Origin: Acidobacteriota bacterium
GTDB lineage: Bacteria > Acidobacteriota > Holophagae > Acanthopleuribacterales > Acanthopleuribacteraceae
DNA: 64,000 nt
NCBI GenBank assembly: GCA_030066195.1
Contig: JASJCB010000044.1
Coordinates: forward strand, 26,289 to 90,288
Direction: 5' to 3'
The notes under the pieces are model-generated. The model did no database searches, had not been told where the DNA came from, and was given only the letters and a program-made list of their open reading frames with translations. Positions 44,605 through 53,918 of this stretch are shown here, piece after piece (position 1 is the first letter of the stretch; the number at the start of each line of letters is the position of its first letter). The position numbers were made by a program, and so were the translations under genes.

Positions 44605-47600
44605 TCAATCCGTGCCGACCAGCACGAAAGGCGCCCAGTAGTAGGGATGGCTGTAACGATCGGACTCCATAAAGAGAAGCTGAGTGGTACGGAGAGCCTG
44701 CCGGGCTGATTCACCCTTGAGGTAAAAGCCATAAAAAGATTCCATGAAGTCGACCGTAGCCTTGTCATCAATCTTCCAAAGTGTGGCAAGCACGTTTTTG
44801 GCCCCGGCTTCTAAAAAGGCCCGGTTCAAACTGTAGACGCCATCGCCGTTATTAACCGCACCCAAGCCGGTATCACAGGCCGAAAGCACTACAAGTTCAG
44901 TTCCTCGCAGATCCATCGACAAGATCTCGAGTGCAGTGAGCAAGCCATCGGTATGATCCTCGGCAATACGTCCTTCGGTGATGCCGTTGGCTCCGGCTAG
45001 AGCCAAACCGGAGGCCAGCATGGGTCGATCCTCAGGTAGTAGTTCGAAGGGTCTTGGCAATTGAACCGATTCCAGATTCCGGGTCTGGAAAAGATTCAGG
45101 GGCGTACTCCTGCTTTTCGGAGAGGAGCTGTCACTTCCAAGAAATTGACCGTGAGTGGCTATGTGTAATATTGAGGGCGATTTGATTTTTGAGACCAAGG
45201 CTTCGGTAGCCTCAATGCCACTTTGGTCGACGACCGCGACGCCGTGCTGCTTGAATAGCTCGATTAAGCGTGTACCTTCCTCTTGGGCGCCTTCAAGTTT
45301 CGAAAAGCGCCGTTGAGTATTAGATTGTGGATGGGTGGCCTCGCCCAACCTAAAGTCATAGTCAGGAGCAAAGATTAAGTGAGCCTTGCCGGGCCCCGCC
45401 GGCCTATCTTTGCGGTTGAAATCACGACCGGAGGCAAGTATAGCGATATCGGTTGTAGAAGCCAACCAATGGTTCTTTTCATCGACCAAAGATCCCCAGG
45501 GTACTAGGTTCAAGACACCATCCGGTACAAGGTAAACCCTATTCTTGCCGACCAGATAAGGTTCAAGAGGTTTCCAGAGTTGCAAGAAGAGACGCTTCCC
45601 TGCCTTCTTCAACAGGGATTCGTTGTTCGACTTACTGACTGCTTGGCGAAAAGCCTGTAAATCCTTGCTGACGGAGGCCATGGTCCCCAAGTTCACCAAA
45701 CGAACAGGCGTCTCGGCTTTGGGATCGGCGATGAGGGCAACGACACGTTTTTCAATTGACCTCATCTTGCTGAAATCTATGTGATCATATATCTGGAAAT
45801 CTACCAAAACAGATCCAACGGGAATGGCCTCCAGAACCGGTACCTCAAGATCATCTGTAATGGCCATACTTCCCGAAAGAAGATTTCCTATCTTTTGCTC
45901 CAGGTCTTCTAACTTCCAGATAAGTTGATTTATTTCATCCCGAACTGACGTAAAACCCATCCATGCACGCTGGGCTTGCGAAGATAGCTGAATACGATAT
46001 CGATTCAGGCTATATAAGTAATCTGAAAGTTCAGAGTCTGGAGATGAGGCCATGGCTGATTGATGAGTCTTGGATGCTATCTGGAACAATAATCCTTTTT
46101 GCGCGAGAGTAAGAGAAAGCAACTCCACATCTACATGTTGTAATGGTTTTTTGGAAAAGTGAGAAACTAGAACATTGTGAAAAGGTTCATGACGTTTCCT
46201 TAAAAAAAGTCGACGTTTCCTCGTATCAAACCCTGAAAGTAGCTGCATGTACTCTATCGAGAGTCGAAAACCTTCTAAAAAGTACCCTGTCGCGCGCTCA
46301 TTTTCATCTATACATGTATTCAAAATAGCCAAATTGCTTAGAGAAATTAAGACATCCGGGTGGTTATTGCCCAATATTTCCCTACGCAGCTTCAAAGCTT
46401 TTTCCAATAGAGGTTCGGCTACTTGAAAGGCACCGCGAGATTGGTACCACACCGCTAAACTGTTCAGTGCGCTCAATGTACTAGGATGCTGCTCACCAAA
46501 AAGCTCATTGTGAAGCCTTAACGAATCTTCAAGCAGAGGTTTAGCCGCATCTTTGTCTCCCTGTGATTGGTACAAAGAAGCCAGCATTCCCAAAGTGATC
46601 AGGGTTTCTGGATGGAGCCTTCCCAAAGTTTCCTTACTAAGTCTTAACGCTTCTTCCAGTAGTGGCTTCGCTGAATCATAGGCACCCTTATGTACATACA
46701 AGTTACCCAAATTGGCAAGGGATCTCAAGGTATCAGGGTGTTTTACTCCTAGTATTCCTCTTTGTAAATTTAAAACCCTTTTACGTAAGGGTTCAGCTGC
46801 ATCATAAGCACCTTGCGCTTCATATAAATTGGCTAAGTTATTCAGTGATACCAATGTATTTGGATGTTGGTCACCTAGCGTCTCTCGATGAAGATTTAAC
46901 ACCCTCTCAAGCAGAAGCTCTGCTTTGTCGTAAACTCCTTGGGAAGTATATAACTGTCCCATATTGCCTTGCGTTAACAATATAGAGGGGTGATACTTGT
47001 CTAATACTTTGCTATATTGTTCCAAGGTTCGCTCGAACAGTAGCTTCGATTTTTCAAAATCACCTACTTCCTTATAAAATGTTGCCAAGTTGTTCATCGA
47101 GTTCAAAGTGTTTGGATGGAGTTCGCCCAAGGCACCTTTCGAAAGGCGCACCGCCTTTATATAAAGCGGCTCTGAAGCCTTATAGTTTCCTTGTTTCTGA
47201 TATGATAAAGCCAAATTATTGATTGATACTAAGGACTGAATGTGGCTTTCTCCTAGACTCTCACTATTAAATAAAAGAGCCTTTTCTAAGAGTGAGTGCG
47301 CTTTTTTATACATACCTTTCAATTGATATAGCATAGCTAGGTTATTCAATATTTTCAAAGATTCAAAGTGGCGTTCACCAAACACGCTCATAGATAAGTT
47401 TAATGCTTTTTCAAATAGAGGGAGGGCCGTCTCATAGGCTCCCTGGTTTTGATACAACATGGCCAGATTGTTCAGAACGAGAATGCTATTGGGATGACGT
47501 TCGCCTAAAGCCTTTCTGGTAAGCCTCCAAGCGTTATCAATTAGCGACACTGCAGAACTATAATCCCCCTGCTCTCGGTGCCATTCTGCCAAGTTAGTCA

Positions 47601-48561
47601 GTGAAACCAATGTACTGGGGTGGTGCTCACCCAGAATCTCAATAGAAAGGCTCAGCGCTCTTTCAAGCAAGGGTTTCGCCTCATCATAGGTACCTTTATT
47701 CAAATACAATAAGGCTAGATTATTGAGTGAGCTCCATGTCAAGAGGTGGTGATCTCCCAACTCCTTCTGGGAAAGGAAAAGTGCTTTTTCAAATAGAGGT
47801 TTGGCCTTATCACTATTGCCCTGCCTTCGATATAACAAACCTAAGTTATTGAGCAATATCAGTGTTTTGGGGTGGCTTGCACCCACTTCCTTTTCACATG
47901 CCTTCAATGCTTCCTCATACAATGGTTTTGCTACATTATAGGCCCCCAGTGCTTGATGGGATGTCGCAAGATTGTTGAGTGATTCTATGGTAAGTATATG
48001 CTGATCCCCTACCGCCTTCCTGCTTAGACTCAATGCCTTTTCAGATAGTTGCTTCGATGATTGATAGGCCCCCTGTTGATAATGTAGTGAGGCCAGATTA
48101 TTCAATGCGGTTAAAGCTTTTTGGTGAGTTTCCCCGAACCAGAGTACCGCATTCTGGTATTTTTTTTCTGCGGTAACAAGTGCATCTTCATCTTTTTGAA
48201 GAGCGTACTCGTTAGATTTTACGCTCACTCCAGTTGGATCGATACTGAGAACTCGGGAAAAATACGTAAAATAGTTTTTAGTCCGAGGTTCCACGCTTTG
48301 ACTCGTAAGGGAGACTAAGAATATCCTACCATGAAATTCTTCACAGAGCATTCCGGCCTTATCGTTAGAAATATTTACAAAACTCGGACATGAGTAGTTT
48401 TCTTGGAGGGAACTATCAAACATCGGAGACTGCGCACTTCTAGGTTTGTCACCGAACACATCAAGACGAAGGGCCACATGCCAAGACCGGGTCTCGTTTC
48501 GTTCCGAATAGCTGGTATCGACAGGGAAATTAAGGATTAGAGTTATACAAAAAGTAATCAT
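44605..48561 (-). CDS. TPR-CHAT protease
   Basis: 1318 residues. After a short hydrophobic N terminus and about 120 unassigned residues come some 15 kinesin-light-chain-type TPR units of 42 residues (about 135-775), each with a GE(R/H)HPxTL-like turn. A helical linker leads to a C-terminal CHAT domain (caspase-like cysteine peptidase, about 960-1318) with catalytic HIATHGQ (His near 1137) and VVLSACDTG (Cys near 1228), and the end HPYYWAPFVLVG. The TPR part normally senses a partner and controls the peptidase. It is clearly more AT-rich than its neighbours. The start ATG has GGAGG upstream; it lies 93 bases after the caspase gene stop in the same direction. Confidence 0.92.
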   Translation of the reverse strand: MITFCITLILNFPVDTSYSERNETRSWHVALRLDVFGDKPRSAQSPMFDSSLQENYSCPSFVNISNDKAGMLCEEFHGRIFLVSLTSQSVEPRTKNYFTYFSRVLSIDPTGVSVKSNEYALQKDEDALVTAEKKYQNAVLWFGETHQKALTALNNLASLHYQQGAYQSSKQLSEKALSLSRKAVGDQHILTIESLNNLATSHQALGAYNVAKPLYEEALKACEKEVGASHPKTLILLNNLGLLYRRQGNSDKAKPLFEKALFLSQKELGDHHLLTWSSLNNLALLYLNKGTYDEAKPLLERALSLSIEILGEHHPSTLVSLTNLAEWHREQGDYSSAVSLIDNAWRLTRKALGERHPNSILVLNNLAMLYQNQGAYETALPLFEKALNLSMSVFGERHFESLKILNNLAMLYQLKGMYKKAHSLLEKALLFNSESLGESHIQSLVSINNLALSYQKQGNYKASEPLYIKAVRLSKGALGELHPNTLNSMNNLATFYKEVGDFEKSKLLFERTLEQYSKVLDKYHPSILLTQGNMGQLYTSQGVYDKAELLLERVLNLHRETLGDQHPNTLVSLNNLANLYEAQGAYDAAEPLRKRVLNLQRGILGVKHPDTLRSLANLGNLYVHKGAYDSAKPLLEEALRLSKETLGRLHPETLITLGMLASLYQSQGDKDAAKPLLEDSLRLHNELFGEQHPSTLSALNSLAVWYQSRGAFQVAEPLLEKALKLRREILGNNHPDVLISLSNLAILNTCIDENERATGYFLEGFRLSIEYMQLLSGFDTRKRRLFLRKRHEPFHNVLVSHFSKKPLQHVDVELLSLTLAQKGLLFQIASKTHQSAMASSPDSELSDYLYSLNRYRIQLSSQAQRAWMGFTSVRDEINQLIWKLEDLEQKIGNLLSGSMAITDDLEVPVLEAIPVGSVLVDFQIYDHIDFSKMRSIEKRVVALIADPKAETPVRLVNLGTMASVSKDLQAFRQAVSKSNNESLLKKAGKRLFLQLWKPLEPYLVGKNRVYLVPDGVLNLVPWGSLVDEKNHWLASTTDIAILASGRDFNRKDRPAGPGKAHLIFAPDYDFRLGEATHPQSNTQRRFSKLEGAQEEGTRLIELFKQHGVAVVDQSGIEATEALVSKIKSPSILHIATHGQFLGSDSSSPKSRSTPLNLFQTRNLESVQLPRPFELLPEDRPMLASGLALAGANGITEGRIAEDHTDGLLTALEILSMDLRGTELVVLSACDTGLGAVNNGDGVYSLNRAFLEAGAKNVLATLWKIDDKATVDFMESFYGFYLKGESARQALRTTQLLFMESDRYSHPYYWAPFVLVGTD

Positions 48562-48654
48562 ATTGCCTCCATTTGGCTTTCTATTGCCCTTTAAGCCTAG
48601 CCAGGTTTCGGCTAAAACTGATTAGAGTGGTCAATCAGCATGATGCGTTCTCCT

Positions 48655-50715
48655 TTATTGGGCTTTCAAGGTCACCACGGTGCGGTTGTAGCGGGTATCG
48701 CCTGCCTCACTGCCCGCATTTTGAAGATCCCGCCTACCCGGGGTCATGAAGCGATTCAAGCGGCGGAACAGACCGTTCTCGGCGCCGGGGCCGCGCGCCA
48801 TTCCTCTTTGATCCACGTCCCCGCCCAGCTTTTTCCAGTCCATGCGCTGAACGCTTGCGAAAAAGGCCAGACGGTCATCCGCGCTTCCGCCGGGTTTGAA
48901 ACGCAACGCCTCACGGGGACCATTGAAGGTATGGGATTGTCCCGGCTTCAATAAAATCGCGCTGCTTTTCGCCGGCAGGGGGAAGATGCTACCGTTTCCG
49001 CTAAGTGCAAACCCCGCCACATACATGGGTTCCTCGGATGCCTCGTGCAGCGTGACCCGAACGAACCAGTCCTTCTTTTTCGGCAGGAAGAGGATGTCGC
49101 CCTTTTGTTTTTCACCATAAAATTCACCATAGGCGCTCTTGCTGCCCACGGGAACGATCTCTATTTTCAGGCGTTGGTGGTCGGGCATGGTGTGGTCGTC
49201 GCCGTGCATGGCCAGGATGGTTTGAATGCGGGCGTGACGCACCGCTGTTTGAACCAGTTCCCAGCCTGCATAGGTGTTGGATATGGGGAACCTGCCCCGG
49301 TCCCGGCCCAGACGATCCACCAATACCAGGGCGTTATCTCGGTAAACCACTTCCAGATCGGGCGCATCGGGATAGTCCTCCTCCACCCGGTTCAGGCAAA
49401 TGGACGCCTCATGGTCTTCCTTCAAGTACTGCTTCAGTTCTTTGCCGATGGTTTCGGGCACGCCCTCGTCCCCCGGTTTTTTGGCGGGCCGGATGCGGAG
49501 GGTGAGTTGCACGGCTTCGTCACCGGGCAAAACCAACACGGCGCGATCATCCCGTCGGATGGTTTCGGCGGGGGCGCCGATTACCCGTGCCGCGGCCCGA
49601 AAGCCGTCTACCCGCAGCACCTCCAAGGTGGCAACGGCTCGGCCGGGGTCCAGCCAGTGACGGCCCACGGTGTCGGGCCGATAGACCCGCAATTCGGCGC
49701 CGGGACCGATGCCGGGCATCACCGTTCCTATCAAGTCTACCCTTAGCTCTTTCCTCGCCGTTTTGGTTTCCATCACCCGCCAGGTGACGGGGTTGCGCCT
49801 TTGGGTCATGCCGAAAACCGGCCGTTGCAGGTTACCTTGAAAGCGAGGCAATTGCAGGCGGGTGTGGCCCAGGACCGAGCGAACCTCCCGTTCTACACCG
49901 GCCCAGGTGAGAGCCTGATGGGTCATACGACCCATGGCGGGAATCAAATGCCTGGTAAACAAGCCGCCGCGTAACCCGTCGAAGGCTGGTGTGCCGTCTT
50001 TGGCCGCGCTGATGACCACCAGGTTGGGCATGGCGGCCGGTTGGTATGTGGGGTCGATGCTCACCATGCCCCGACCGCCGTCTGAAGACTTTCTCGACCC
50101 CTGGCGCTTTCGGTTCGGTCGGTTCGTAAAGGTGTTCTCTTTAATCGCCCGCACCAACCCGCCGGTGGTCCGAGTGCCGGATTCGGAGTGGCAGGCGTCC
50201 AGGATGACAGTGACTTCCGCCGTCTTTTTGATAAGCTTGTGCAGCAAGCGGTTGAATTCATCGTCCCACAAACCCAGCGCCAAGGTGTCCGAATCATGGA
50301 GCAGTAGGATTTCATCCTTACCGTCTTCCTCATCGCCGTTGAGGTCGGGACCTTGTGTGCCGTGGCCCGAAAAGAAAATCACCACGGGATCGCCCTGCCC
50401 GGCTCTGGCGATCAAGCCCTTTTTGATCGCCTTGCGCACGTTTTTCAATGTGGCGTTTTCGTCCGTCAACAGGATCACGTTTTCCTTGGGAAAAGCGTAG
50501 CCGTCCGGGTCGGTGAGCAGGGCTTGCATGTTGTGTGCATCGGCCACGGCCCCGCGCAGGTCGGTAACGGCCGGGTCCTTGTATTGGTTGACGCCGATGA
50601 TTAAAGCCAGGGGGGCTCTGCCGTCAATCCGGACCGCCGGCTTCAGGGGGAAAGGGGATTGACCATGGGCGGGGATCAAAAAAAGCAACAAAAGGAAAAC
50701 CGAGATAAACTTCAT
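48655..50715 (-). CDS. secreted caspase-family (C14) peptidase
   Basis: 686 residues with a signal peptide (about 1-19). The caspase fold spans about 34-280, with catalytic His118 in FFSGHGTQ and Cys175 in ILDACHSES, and an Asp/Glu-rich loop DLNGDEEDGKDE typical of metacaspases and orthocaspases that cut after Arg or Lys. The C-terminal half, from about 420, has a DUF4384-like beta domain (VTLHEASEEPMYVAGF, then GSIFPLP). GGAGG is nine bases before ATG 50715. It leads the minus-strand operon caspase, TPR-CHAT, DUF2846-like, and diverges from the TPR gene at 50882. Confidence 0.9.
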   Translation of the reverse strand: MKFISVFLLLLFLIPAHGQSPFPLKPAVRIDGRAPLALIIGVNQYKDPAVTDLRGAVADAHNMQALLTDPDGYAFPKENVILLTDENATLKNVRKAIKKGLIARAGQGDPVVIFFSGHGTQGPDLNGDEEDGKDEILLLHDSDTLALGLWDDEFNRLLHKLIKKTAEVTVILDACHSESGTRTTGGLVRAIKENTFTNRPNRKRQGSRKSSDGGRGMVSIDPTYQPAAMPNLVVISAAKDGTPAFDGLRGGLFTRHLIPAMGRMTHQALTWAGVEREVRSVLGHTRLQLPRFQGNLQRPVFGMTQRRNPVTWRVMETKTARKELRVDLIGTVMPGIGPGAELRVYRPDTVGRHWLDPGRAVATLEVLRVDGFRAAARVIGAPAETIRRDDRAVLVLPGDEAVQLTLRIRPAKKPGDEGVPETIGKELKQYLKEDHEASICLNRVEEDYPDAPDLEVVYRDNALVLVDRLGRDRGRFPISNTYAGWELVQTAVRHARIQTILAMHGDDHTMPDHQRLKIEIVPVGSKSAYGEFYGEKQKGDILFLPKKKDWFVRVTLHEASEEPMYVAGFALSGNGSIFPLPAKSSAILLKPGQSHTFNGPREALRFKPGGSADDRLAFFASVQRMDWKKLGGDVDQRGMARGPGAENGLFRRLNRFMTPGRRDLQNAGSEAGDTRYNRTVVTLKAQ

Positions 50716-50745
50716 GAGAAACAGCCTCCATACCGCGTTCTATGA

Positions 50746-50757
50746 GGGTTGGTGCAA
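50746..50757 (-). promoter_or_regulatory. TTGCACCAACCC motif before the caspase gene
   Basis: Reads TTGCACCAACCC on the minus strand, 31-42 bases before the caspase start. Near-identical copies precede the TPR gene (50832) and the sigma factor gene (53385). It is too close to the start codon for a standard -35 box, so its role is unsettled. Confidence 0.4.
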
Positions 50758-50819
50758 ACGGTCGGCAGGCGGGATCATGGTTTTTGTATTTTCTTCCTTT
50801 GCACCAAAAAATGATCACC

Positions 50820-50843
50820 TGCAAGGCTGACTTGCACTAACCC
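50820..50843 (+). promoter_or_regulatory. dyad TGCAAG/CTTGCA overlapping TTGCACTAACCC
   Basis: A 6-bp dyad TGCAAG-gctga-CTTGCA (50820-50836) overlaps the motif TTGCACTAACCC (50832-50843), 38-50 bases before ATG 50882. The following GGTGAAGA and CGCTTTT also recur before the sigma gene, so the conserved leader is longer than the motif. Confidence 0.4.
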
Positions 50844-50881
50844 CGGTGAAGACGACCGGAACGCTTTTAAGGAGGAGTGCC

Positions 50882-52480
50882 ATGTTGCTGATCAGCTTGT
50901 GCTTGGCCCTATGGGCTTTTGGGGAGGAGGTGAAGACTTATGAGGGCACGCTTAGGGTAGAAGCCCGGCAGGGTGACTGCGAGGATGGGGTAACGGAGCA
51001 AAAGGTCACCCTGCTCCTGGCCGAAAGGGACAAGGGTTTCCAAGGTTATCTGATCTTTCAGGACAAGCGTTTGGCCCGGGTTGAGGGCGCTGTTAAAACC
51101 AACCTCCGCCTCAGGTTCCCGGCAGCAGAACCGGAGCTCGCGGAGATCTGGTCCCTGCACCTTGCTACGGTTGAAGGTAAACTAACCGGCCGGGTTCAAG
51201 CTTTGAGAGAGCAAGGCAAAGAAAACTGTCGCATGAAACAGGCGAGGCTTCAGCTTCAGAAAAGCGATAAAGATGCTCCAAGCATTGATAAGTGGTCGCG
51301 GATATTTGAGGCTCTAAATATTGTAGAGCGGGTTCATATTGCATTCGAGGTAGGAGATAGCCATACCGCCCTTGCCGAAGCTGAAAGAGCCATTCAACTG
51401 GGCACAGGTCACGAAGAAATCCATCTGGCGGCTGCGGCAGTGATTATGACATCAGAGAAACCGGGTGAGACGATAAGAGCATGGCTTAATGCGGCAGAAA
51501 AAGCAGAGCAGAAAAATAAGTCAGAGATTTCGGGCGATTACCGTGCCGTTATTGCAGTCATCCTCTTCTTAATGGGGGACGAGGAAAATCTTAAAAAGGA
51601 ATATGAGTCGGCGCTGATATTTTTTGGACTTGCCATTCACCTAAACCCGAATAGTCATTTCTATCTAGCTCAGGCAGGTTACGTCTGCAAGCGACTAGGC
51701 CGGCGAAATGAAGCAGTAGCTCTTTTAAAAAAAGCGGTTGAAGCCGCAGTACTAAATGGGGATATAGATCCTAGTATTTACAGCACTGTTAACACCTACC
51801 ACACAGAGATTTTGAAGATGCGAAGTATCATCCCCAAGTGGGCAAGGGAAGAAACTGAGAAAACTAACAGAGTACCAGATACCCCCGAAGTAATGGGTTA
51901 TCTTCGAGAATGGAAAGAAGGAAACAAGCTTTTTAAAAAAGCGCAACGCGAGGGCAAATACCGCAAAGGATTGGCCATAGCAGAAGAAAATCACAAACTG
52001 GCAAGGGCCCGTTTTGGTGTGTCCCATCCACACACGCTGGCCTCTCTCGAAAACCTTGCAGGTGCGTACCTAAAGCTGGGAGCCTATGAAGCGGCACAAC
52101 CTCTCATGGAAAAAGCGCTCCGGTTTCGCCAAAAAGTCCTGGGAGAGCGCCACCTCGATACCTTGCAGTCCCTCAATAATCTGGCTGTTGTGTATAGCAA
52201 ACTGGGAGTCTATGAAGCGGCACAAGCACTCTATGAGAAGACTCTGGGGCTTTATCAAGAAGTCCTGGGTGATCGCCATCCCTTTACCTTGCGATCCCTC
52301 CACAACCTGGCAAGTTTGTATAAAAAGCAGGGAGACTATAAAGCGGCATCTTCTCTCTACAAGAAAGTGCTCCAGCTTCGCCAGGAAGTTCTAGGGAGGC
52401 ACCATCCCGATACCTTGCAATCCCTCAATAACCTAGCGGCTTTGTATGGAAGTCAGGCCCTGTGTGCCAGACTAACGTGA
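50882..52480 (+). CDS. secreted TPR protein, truncated TPR-CHAT gene
   Basis: 532 residues. It begins at ATG 50882, eight bases after AAGGAGG, with a signal peptide (about 1-16). A beta-rich segment (17-125) precedes helical repeats and, from about 370, four kinesin-light-chain-type TPR units (for example VLGERHLDTLQSLNNLAVVY). The frame breaks off in the fourth unit: the last codons and stop lie inside a 94-bp palindromic element. The reading phase is the same as that of the CHAT fragment beyond the element, so the two were probably one TPR-CHAT gene. Compared with the 1318-residue homologue, some TPR units and the start of the CHAT domain are missing. Base composition is AT-rich. Confidence 0.75.
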   Translation: MLLISLCLALWAFGEEVKTYEGTLRVEARQGDCEDGVTEQKVTLLLAERDKGFQGYLIFQDKRLARVEGAVKTNLRLRFPAAEPELAEIWSLHLATVEGKLTGRVQALREQGKENCRMKQARLQLQKSDKDAPSIDKWSRIFEALNIVERVHIAFEVGDSHTALAEAERAIQLGTGHEEIHLAAAAVIMTSEKPGETIRAWLNAAEKAEQKNKSEISGDYRAVIAVILFLMGDEENLKKEYESALIFFGLAIHLNPNSHFYLAQAGYVCKRLGRRNEAVALLKKAVEAAVLNGDIDPSIYSTVNTYHTEILKMRSIIPKWAREETEKTNRVPDTPEVMGYLREWKEGNKLFKKAQREGKYRKGLAIAEENHKLARARFGVSHPHTLASLENLAGAYLKLGAYEAAQPLMEKALRFRQKVLGERHLDTLQSLNNLAVVYSKLGVYEAAQALYEKTLGLYQEVLGDRHPFTLRSLHNLASLYKKQGDYKAASSLYKKVLQLRQEVLGRHHPDTLQSLNNLAALYGSQALCARLT

Positions 52481-52551
52481 GACACGAATCTCCTTGTCGT
52501 CCCTCATAGACTTAAGGAGTTTCGCGTCTCACGTTAGTCTGGCACACAGGG
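52458..52551. mobile_element. 94-bp palindromic element splitting a TPR-CHAT gene
   Basis: Two 26-base arms (52458-52483 and 52526-52551), exact reverse complements, continue as 10 of 12 matching bases inward and leave an 18-base loop (52496-52513). The outer sequence is CCCTGTGTGCCAGACTAACG. It encodes nothing and brings stop codons in the gene's frame (52478 and 52535). No target duplication was seen. It resembles REP/MITE-type elements moved by another transposase; no second copy was noticed in the window. Confidence 0.65.
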
Positions 52552-53299
52552 ACGCGGTGAGGCACGGCAACCGCTATCGGAGATTGCACCTCCTTTCCGG
52601 CAGTTGCCCGGCACGCTCTGTGAGGGTGAGACGCTGGAAGCCCTCCACAAAATTCAAGGCTTGCCCGTAGAAGCTTTAATCGGTCCTACCGCCACAGAGG
52701 CCCGAGTCGCCGATATTGCCTCACCCAAGGTATTTCATATCGCCACCCATGGTTTTTACGAGGGTGCAGCCAAGCAGAACCTGAAATCCCGAAACACCGG
52801 CATGAAATTGTCATCTCTTAACAGTCGTGACCTGGAACAGGCTCCTTTCAACCCCAATGAATGGTTAGATGACCAGCGGCCCATGTTGGCCTCCGGCCTG
52901 GCCCTGGCCGGGGCCAACGGCGTCGTCAAGGGCAGGGTGGCCGGCGACTATACCGACGGCATCCTCAGTGCCTTGGAGGTGTTGTCCATGGACCTGCGCG
53001 GGACCGACCTGGTGGTGCTCTCGGCCTGTGAGACCGGACTGGGTGACATCAGCAAGGCCGACGGGGTTTACAGCCTTAATCGGGCTTTTCTGGAAGCCGG
53101 GGCCAAGAATGTGCTGTCCACCCTATGGGCCGTCGATGATGAGGCCACCGCTGCCTTTATGGAGTATTTCTATACCCTCTACCTACGCGGTCACACCCCG
53201 CGGGAGGCCTTACGCTTCACCCAGTTGCACTTCATCCATGATACTCCCTGGAACCATCCCTATTACTGGGCGCCCTTCGTGCTGGTCGGTGGAAAGTAA
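52538..53299 (+). pseudogene. CHAT domain fragment downstream of the element
   Basis: From 52538 the frame is open to 53299; a TTG at 52604 could start translation, but no ribosome binding site is evident. It encodes the C-terminal two thirds of a CHAT domain, starting at PLSEIAPPFRQLPGT, with FHIATHGFYEG and VVLSACETGLGD giving intact catalytic His and Cys, and the family end HPYYWAPFVLVGGK. Its C-terminal 150 residues are very similar to those of the TPR-CHAT protein at 44605. The N-terminal part of the domain is absent, so activity is doubtful unless it joins the TPR fragment as a separate chain. Confidence 0.65.
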
Positions 53300-53384
53300 C
53301 CGTGATGGGTTTGCGCGATGGGTTGTTGTCCCTCTTCAAGCCGCTTTGCGTCTTTTAAAACTTTTGATCCCGGACACGGTTGTT

Positions 53385-53396
53385 TTGCACCAACCC
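53385..53396 (+). promoter_or_regulatory. TTGCACCAACCC motif before the sigma gene
   Basis: Third copy of the motif, 31-42 bases before ATG 53427, followed by AATGAAGAGCGCTTTT, which parallels the leader of the TPR gene (GGTGAAGA, then CGCTTTT). Points to joint control of the protease genes and this sigma factor. Confidence 0.4.
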
Positions 53397-53426
53397 CAAT
53401 GAAGAGCGCTTTTGGGAGAGGATGGT

Positions 53427-53918
53427 ATGTCAAGACCGGACACTTTGTTTCACCGCATGTTCGAAGAGAATCGGGATAAGATCTGGGGTCATATCTTCAA
53501 AAAAATGCCCGGCCGGGAAGATGCCGAGGATGTTAACCAAAAGTGTTGGGTAGATTTCGCGACGGCCCTGAAGAAAAACCGCCCCAAAAAGCCGGAAGCC
53601 TTGCTTCGGACCATCGCCGAAAGGCGAATCGCCGACTTTTACAGGAAACGGGAGAAGGAGCCGCCTGCCGTGGAAATCGATGAATCGTTCCTGGAACATT
53701 ACCGGCACGGCTCCGCCACAACCAACCTGTTGGCCTGGGCCGGGCGGCAAGGACTGTCGGAACTGGAGGCGGCGATCCTGGAACGGAAATTTATCCTGGG
53801 TCAAACCTACCCGGAAATGGCGCCCGAGCTTGGCAAAACCGTAAAAGCCTTACAGAACGCCTACTCAAGAATCATCAAAAAGCTGAAAGAGCGCTATCAT
53901 AAAGGCGGGAAGTCATGA
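53427..53918 (+). CDS. ECF-type RNA polymerase sigma factor
   Basis: 163 residues with region 2 (about 10-75; GREDAEDVNQKCWVDF is the region 2.2 helix, and RRIADFYRKREKE region 2.4) and region 4 (about 105-160; LGQTYPEMAPELGKTVKALQ is the helix-turn-helix). ATG 53427 is six bases after GGGAGAGG. Its stop overlaps the start of a single-pass membrane protein as ATGA, the usual order for sigma and anti-sigma. It lies directly after the split TPR-CHAT gene and shares its leader motif. Target promoters are unknown; autoregulation is plausible. Confidence 0.9.
   Translation: MSRPDTLFHRMFEENRDKIWGHIFKKMPGREDAEDVNQKCWVDFATALKKNRPKKPEALLRTIAERRIADFYRKREKEPPAVEIDESFLEHYRHGSATTNLLAWAGRQGLSELEAAILERKFILGQTYPEMAPELGKTVKALQNAYSRIIKKLKERYHKGGKS

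Noticed and set aside
46100..48500. Regular 126-base periodicity resembling an array of repeats
   Set aside because: It is the coding sequence of 42-residue TPR units in the TPR-CHAT gene, not a CRISPR array or DNA repeat; spacer and repeat blocks are absent.
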